NCBI GenBank assembly: GCA_022822325.1
Contig: JAJEBW010000011.1
Span: 1 to 37,809, forward strand
Length of the DNA stretch: 37,809 nt
Direction of reading: 5' to 3'
From: Gemmatimonadota bacterium
Lineage (GTDB): Bacteria > Gemmatimonadota > Gemmatimonadetes > Longimicrobiales > Gaopeijiaceae
Position 1 is the stretch's first letter; the number at the start of each line of letters is the position of its first letter. A model generated the notes under the pieces. It searched no databases and had not been told where the DNA came from. It worked only from the letters and a program-made list of their open reading frames with translations. Made by a program: the position numbers and the translations under genes. Below, piece by piece: positions 34,977 through 37,809 of the stretch.

Positions 34977-36356
34977 ATGGCCGGATCGGCGGGGGAACGG
35001 GCAGCGACTACGGGAGTGGCGGCGACGAGAAGGGGGGCGCCCTGCATCTCGCCAGTGATCGTGGTGCCGGGAATCACCGCGTCGGAGCTGCACGACGAGT
35101 ACGCGCTTCCGCCCGAAGCGGTGTGGACGACCGTCCGCCGACGGCGCTACGACCGGATCGCGCTGCACCCCGAAGACCGGCGCTACGAGCTCCGCGAACC
35201 GTCGCGGGTCGCGCCGCGGGGGCCCTTCCCCCTGGTCTATGAAGAGCTGGTGGAGGAGTTGCGCGACGGCCTGGCGGAGGAGGAGGGAAGCGTGGTGCCC
35301 GTCTTCCCCTTCGGATACGACTGGCGCATCGCGCTGGATCTGACCGAGGAGCGCCTCGCCGAGTTCATCGTCGAGGTCGCGCGGCGCACCCTTCTGCTTC
35401 GCCACTACCGGGACAATGCGGCCTACGCGGCGGCGCCCACCGTCAGCCTCGTCGGCCATTCGATGGGCGGACTGATCATCGCGGGCTACCTGGAGCGGCA
35501 CGGCGCCGCGCGGGTCGACAAGGTCGTCACCCTGGGAACGCCCTTTCAGGGCTCCCACGAGGCCATCCTCAAGCTCACCACCGGCACCAGCGATCTCGGC
35601 GACAGCCCCGGCGCCAACCGCGAACGCCGCGCAGCCCGTCTAATGCCGGCGCTCTATCACCTGCTGCCCACCTTCCCCGGCGCACTGCGCGCAGATGAAG
35701 GACTGTCGGCCGACATCCTCGATCCCGATGCGTGGCAACCGAATGTCGTGCGCACGATCGACGCCCAGGTGCGGGAATGGGAGGTCACCGGCGAGGCGCT
35801 CTTTCGCGAGCTGCTGGGATCGGCGGCCGCGCACCGCGCCCGGGTGGCGGAACTGCGGCTGCGCGATGGTTCCATGGTTGCCGGGAACGATCCGGCGGCC
35901 GGTCCGGCCACCCTCGCGGCGCGCGACTTTCTGGTCATTGCGGGAGTCGATTCCGAGACGCGGGTGTCGCTGCGGGTTCGTCGCGGTCCGAAGGGCGCAC
36001 CCCGCTTCGACCTGCGATCGCGGGAGCGCCACAACGCCTGGAATCACGACAATCCGGCGGTCAGGCGGGCGACCGGCGACGGAACCGTGCCCCTCGCGGG
36101 CGCTCTTCCCCCCTTTCTCGACGAACGCCGCATCGTCTGCGTGACGCCGGGGGATTTCGGCTACTGGGAGTTGCGCGACCGCACGCTGTCGGGAGCGGCG
36201 GGCCTGCACGGCGCACTGCCGAAGATGAACCTGGTTCACCGGCTGGCGCTCCGCTTTCTGGCCGGCAAGGGCGACGCCTACGGCAACACCTGGGGACGAC
36301 GCGTCCCTGGCGCGCCCACCTGGGAGCCACCGCTGGAGCTTGTGGAAAAGGAGTGA
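34977..36356 (+). CDS. LCAT-like alpha/beta-hydrolase (lipase/acyltransferase)
   Basis: A 459-aa alpha/beta-hydrolase of the lecithin:cholesterol acyltransferase group. The oxyanion VVPGITASEL is at about 29-38, the nucleophile Ser162 in GHSMGG (160-165), the Asp in GDGTVPL (367-373), and the likely catalytic His at 411 or 421 (GLHGALPKMNLVH). FPFGYDWR at 110-117 is typical of LCAT relatives. No clear signal peptide is visible; the first about 20 residues are Ala/Thr/Arg-rich. Substrate (phospholipid, sterol or polyester) is unknown. GGAGCGGAGCA precedes the ATG. It converges with the Big_2 gene across only 12 bp. Confidence 0.87.
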   Translation: MAGSAGERAATTGVAATRRGAPCISPVIVVPGITASELHDEYALPPEAVWTTVRRRRYDRIALHPEDRRYELREPSRVAPRGPFPLVYEELVEELRDGLAEEEGSVVPVFPFGYDWRIALDLTEERLAEFIVEVARRTLLLRHYRDNAAYAAAPTVSLVGHSMGGLIIAGYLERHGAARVDKVVTLGTPFQGSHEAILKLTTGTSDLGDSPGANRERRAARLMPALYHLLPTFPGALRADEGLSADILDPDAWQPNVVRTIDAQVREWEVTGEALFRELLGSAAAHRARVAELRLRDGSMVAGNDPAAGPATLAARDFLVIAGVDSETRVSLRVRRGPKGAPRFDLRSRERHNAWNHDNPAVRRATGDGTVPLAGALPPFLDERRIVCVTPGDFGYWELRDRTLSGAAGLHGALPKMNLVHRLALRFLAGKGDAYGNTWGRRVPGAPTWEPPLELVEKE

Positions 36357-36368
36357 GCCCGAGCCTGG

Positions 36369-37738
36369 TCAGGAAGAGGGAAGAACCGTGATCACGGCGA
36401 TGCCGACCCGGTTGCCGCCGGCCCGCGTCGCCTTGACATGGATCTCGCCCGTTCCCGGCCCGACCGCGGTCGCGACGCCCTGGCTGTTCACGGTGACGAT
36501 GTCCGGGTGCGGCGCCGACCACTCGTAGTCGGTATCCTCGATCTCGTGGCCATTCGCATCCACCGCCACGGCGGAAAGCCGTATCGTCTGGCCGACCGCA
36601 CGCAGCGTCGCCGTGTCGGGCATGACCCGAACCTCGGTGGCCAACTGGGCCACGCTGACCGAGGCCGAATCCAGGTATTCCCCGGCGCGCACATAGATGT
36701 CCGCCGAGCCGGTGCGCACCGACGTCACCAGACCGTCGTCGTCCACAGTCGCGATGTCGGAGTGCTTTGAGCTCCAGGCGAAGACGAACCCCGCATCGAC
36801 CGTGTAGCCGTTCGCATCGACGACCCGCGCCTCCAGACGCACCGTGTCGCCCAGCGCGAAGAAGGTGTGGGCCGGGGGCGCGATGTCAAGCCCGACATGC
36901 TGCTGCGTCACGGTGATCGATGCCGAAGCGGAGGCGCCGTCGATCGCAACCGTGATGTTCGCGGCGCCGTCGCCGACCGCAGTCACCAGGCCATCCTCGT
37001 CCACGGTCGCGACCTGGGCGTCGCTTGAGCTCCAGACGAACTCCGGATCCACGAGGGCATTGCCGATCGCGTCTCTCGCGTCGACCGCAAGGCGCACGGT
37101 ATCGCCGAAGGAAAGGAAGGTGGTGTCCGCCGGCGTGAGCTCGATCGCGGCGGGACGCTGGTCGACGGTGATCTGGGCAGTGCTGGAAAAGTCAAGGATG
37201 GCCGCGCTGACGACGACCACGCCGTCGGCCCACGCAGTGACCAGACCGGTCCCATTGACGGTGGCCACCGCGGGATCGCTCGATTCCCAAAGGGTGGGCT
37301 GCCCGGGGATCGGATTGCCCTTGGCGTCGCGCACCGCCGCCTCCAACTGGATCGTCTCGCCGAGCGAAACCAGCGTGTGCGAGCCGGGAGTGATGTCCAT
37401 TCGGACCGGAACCTGCGCGACGGTGACCGACACGCTGGCGGAGGCCGGACCCGAGGTGGCCGTGATCATGGCGGTCCCATTCGCGACCGCCGTCACCAGC
37501 CCCGCCGCGCTCACCGTCGCAACGGCGCTCGCGCCGCTGCTCCAGGCGACCGCGGCGTCGACGATCACCTGACCCTCGTCATCCAGCACGGTGGCCGCGA
37601 ACTGAACATTGTCGCCCACCGACGAGAACTGCGCCGATGGGGGCGAAATGGTAATGCTCGCCGCGTCGTCTTCGGGATTCGTGGTGCCGCAAGCCACCAC
37701 GAACCCGAAGACGGCGACGCTGGCCGCGCGGGCGCACC
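36369..37738 (-). CDS. Five-repeat Big_2 Ig-like lipoprotein, 5' end lost
   Basis: An exported surface protein of about 455 remaining residues. It has a hydrophobic segment AASVAVFGFVVAC ending in a lipobox Cys, then five bacterial Ig-like Big_2 repeats of about 85-90 residues. Each opens with a strand such as ITISPPSAQFSSVGDNVQF or LDIAPPAHTFFALGDTVRL and contains the VATVDEDGLVTAVGDGAANI-type core. The number and spacing suggest a filamentous stalk. Upstream of 37738 the sequence is a mirror copy, so the true N-terminus of the signal peptide is missing. An apparent GTG start at 37796 lies in that mirror copy and is not believable. Convergent with the lipase gene. Confidence 0.85.
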
Positions 37739-37809
37739 GGTGCGCCCGCGCGGCCAGCGTCGCCGTCTTCGGGTTCGTGGTGGCTTGCGGCACCACGAAT
37801 CCCGAAGAC
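37668..37809. repeat. Perfect 142-bp palindrome at the window's right edge
   Basis: Bases 37668-37738 and 37739-37809 are exact reverse complements with no spacer; the axis is between 37738 and 37739 (GGCGCACC then GGTGCGCC). The left arm is ordinary coding sequence of the Big_2 gene. A spacer-free, mismatch-free palindrome ending exactly at the sequence end is what a fold-back in assembly or amplification gives. A hairpin telomere is the biological alternative but would cut through a signal-peptide region. Confidence 0.95.

Noticed and set aside
37739..37796. GTG start for the Big_2 lipoprotein at 37796
   Set aside because: It lies wholly in the mirror arm of the palindrome, so its codons are the reverse complement of the gene itself.

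Overview
The window is very GC-rich, with the bias at third codon positions, and is densely packed with genes that mostly overlap by 4 bp or sit a few bases apart. The gene mix suggests a bacterium of the Gemmatimonadota or a close relative: exported M28 peptidase, a sortilin-like Asp-box protein, bacterial Ig-like (Big_2) lipoproteins, a spondin-domain lipoprotein, a D-aminoacylase-like lipoprotein, ThyX and an Mla lipid transporter. The taxonomic call is inference from gene content; no rRNA or tRNA gene is visible.

Layout. (1) 1-6481 is a small, decaying defence cluster on the minus strand: an MNT-HEPN fusion protein, a type III restriction-modification Mod gene interrupted by a 12-G homopolymer (a candidate phase-variation switch), and a Res gene truncated inside helicase motif VI beside a pair of direct repeats. 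(2) 6488-12654 is a minus-strand run: thioredoxin reductase behind a seven-copy 19-bp tandem array, an AI-2E-family membrane protein, a Nudix hydrolase, MlaD, MlaF, MlaE and a small unknown protein. (3) 12861-16281 holds rho with a duplicated start region, a phosphoribosyltransferase on the opposite strand, and an unknown gene coupled to a phosphopantetheinyl transferase. (4) 16424-19300 is a radical SAM protein carrying a repeat-derived insertion, divergent from an aldehyde dehydrogenase behind a second type of repeat. (5) 19506-25357, minus strand: D-aminoacylase-like amidohydrolase, thyX, typA and a Big_2/spondin lipoprotein. (6) 25497-28400 is a solitary large DNA methyltransferase with a possible nuclease domain, overlapping the start of an exported M28 peptidase. 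(7) 30892-36356, plus strand: an Asp-box (VPS10-like) secreted protein, a conserved unknown with macrodomain-like features, and an LCAT-like lipase. (8) 36369 to the end is a five-repeat Big_2 lipoprotein whose 5' end runs into a perfect 142-bp palindrome at the right edge, most simply a fold-back assembly artefact.

Three points matter most. The type III system looks restriction-dead (Res truncated) with Mod switched off by one base in a G tract, so it may be an epigenetic switch or its remnant. A related short-repeat family appears as a 19-bp array before trxB and as 18-bp, frame-preserving units inside the radical SAM gene, with a possible third member at the rho start. The 967-aa methyltransferase has an N-terminal PD...ExE signature that could make it a single-chain restriction-modification enzyme.
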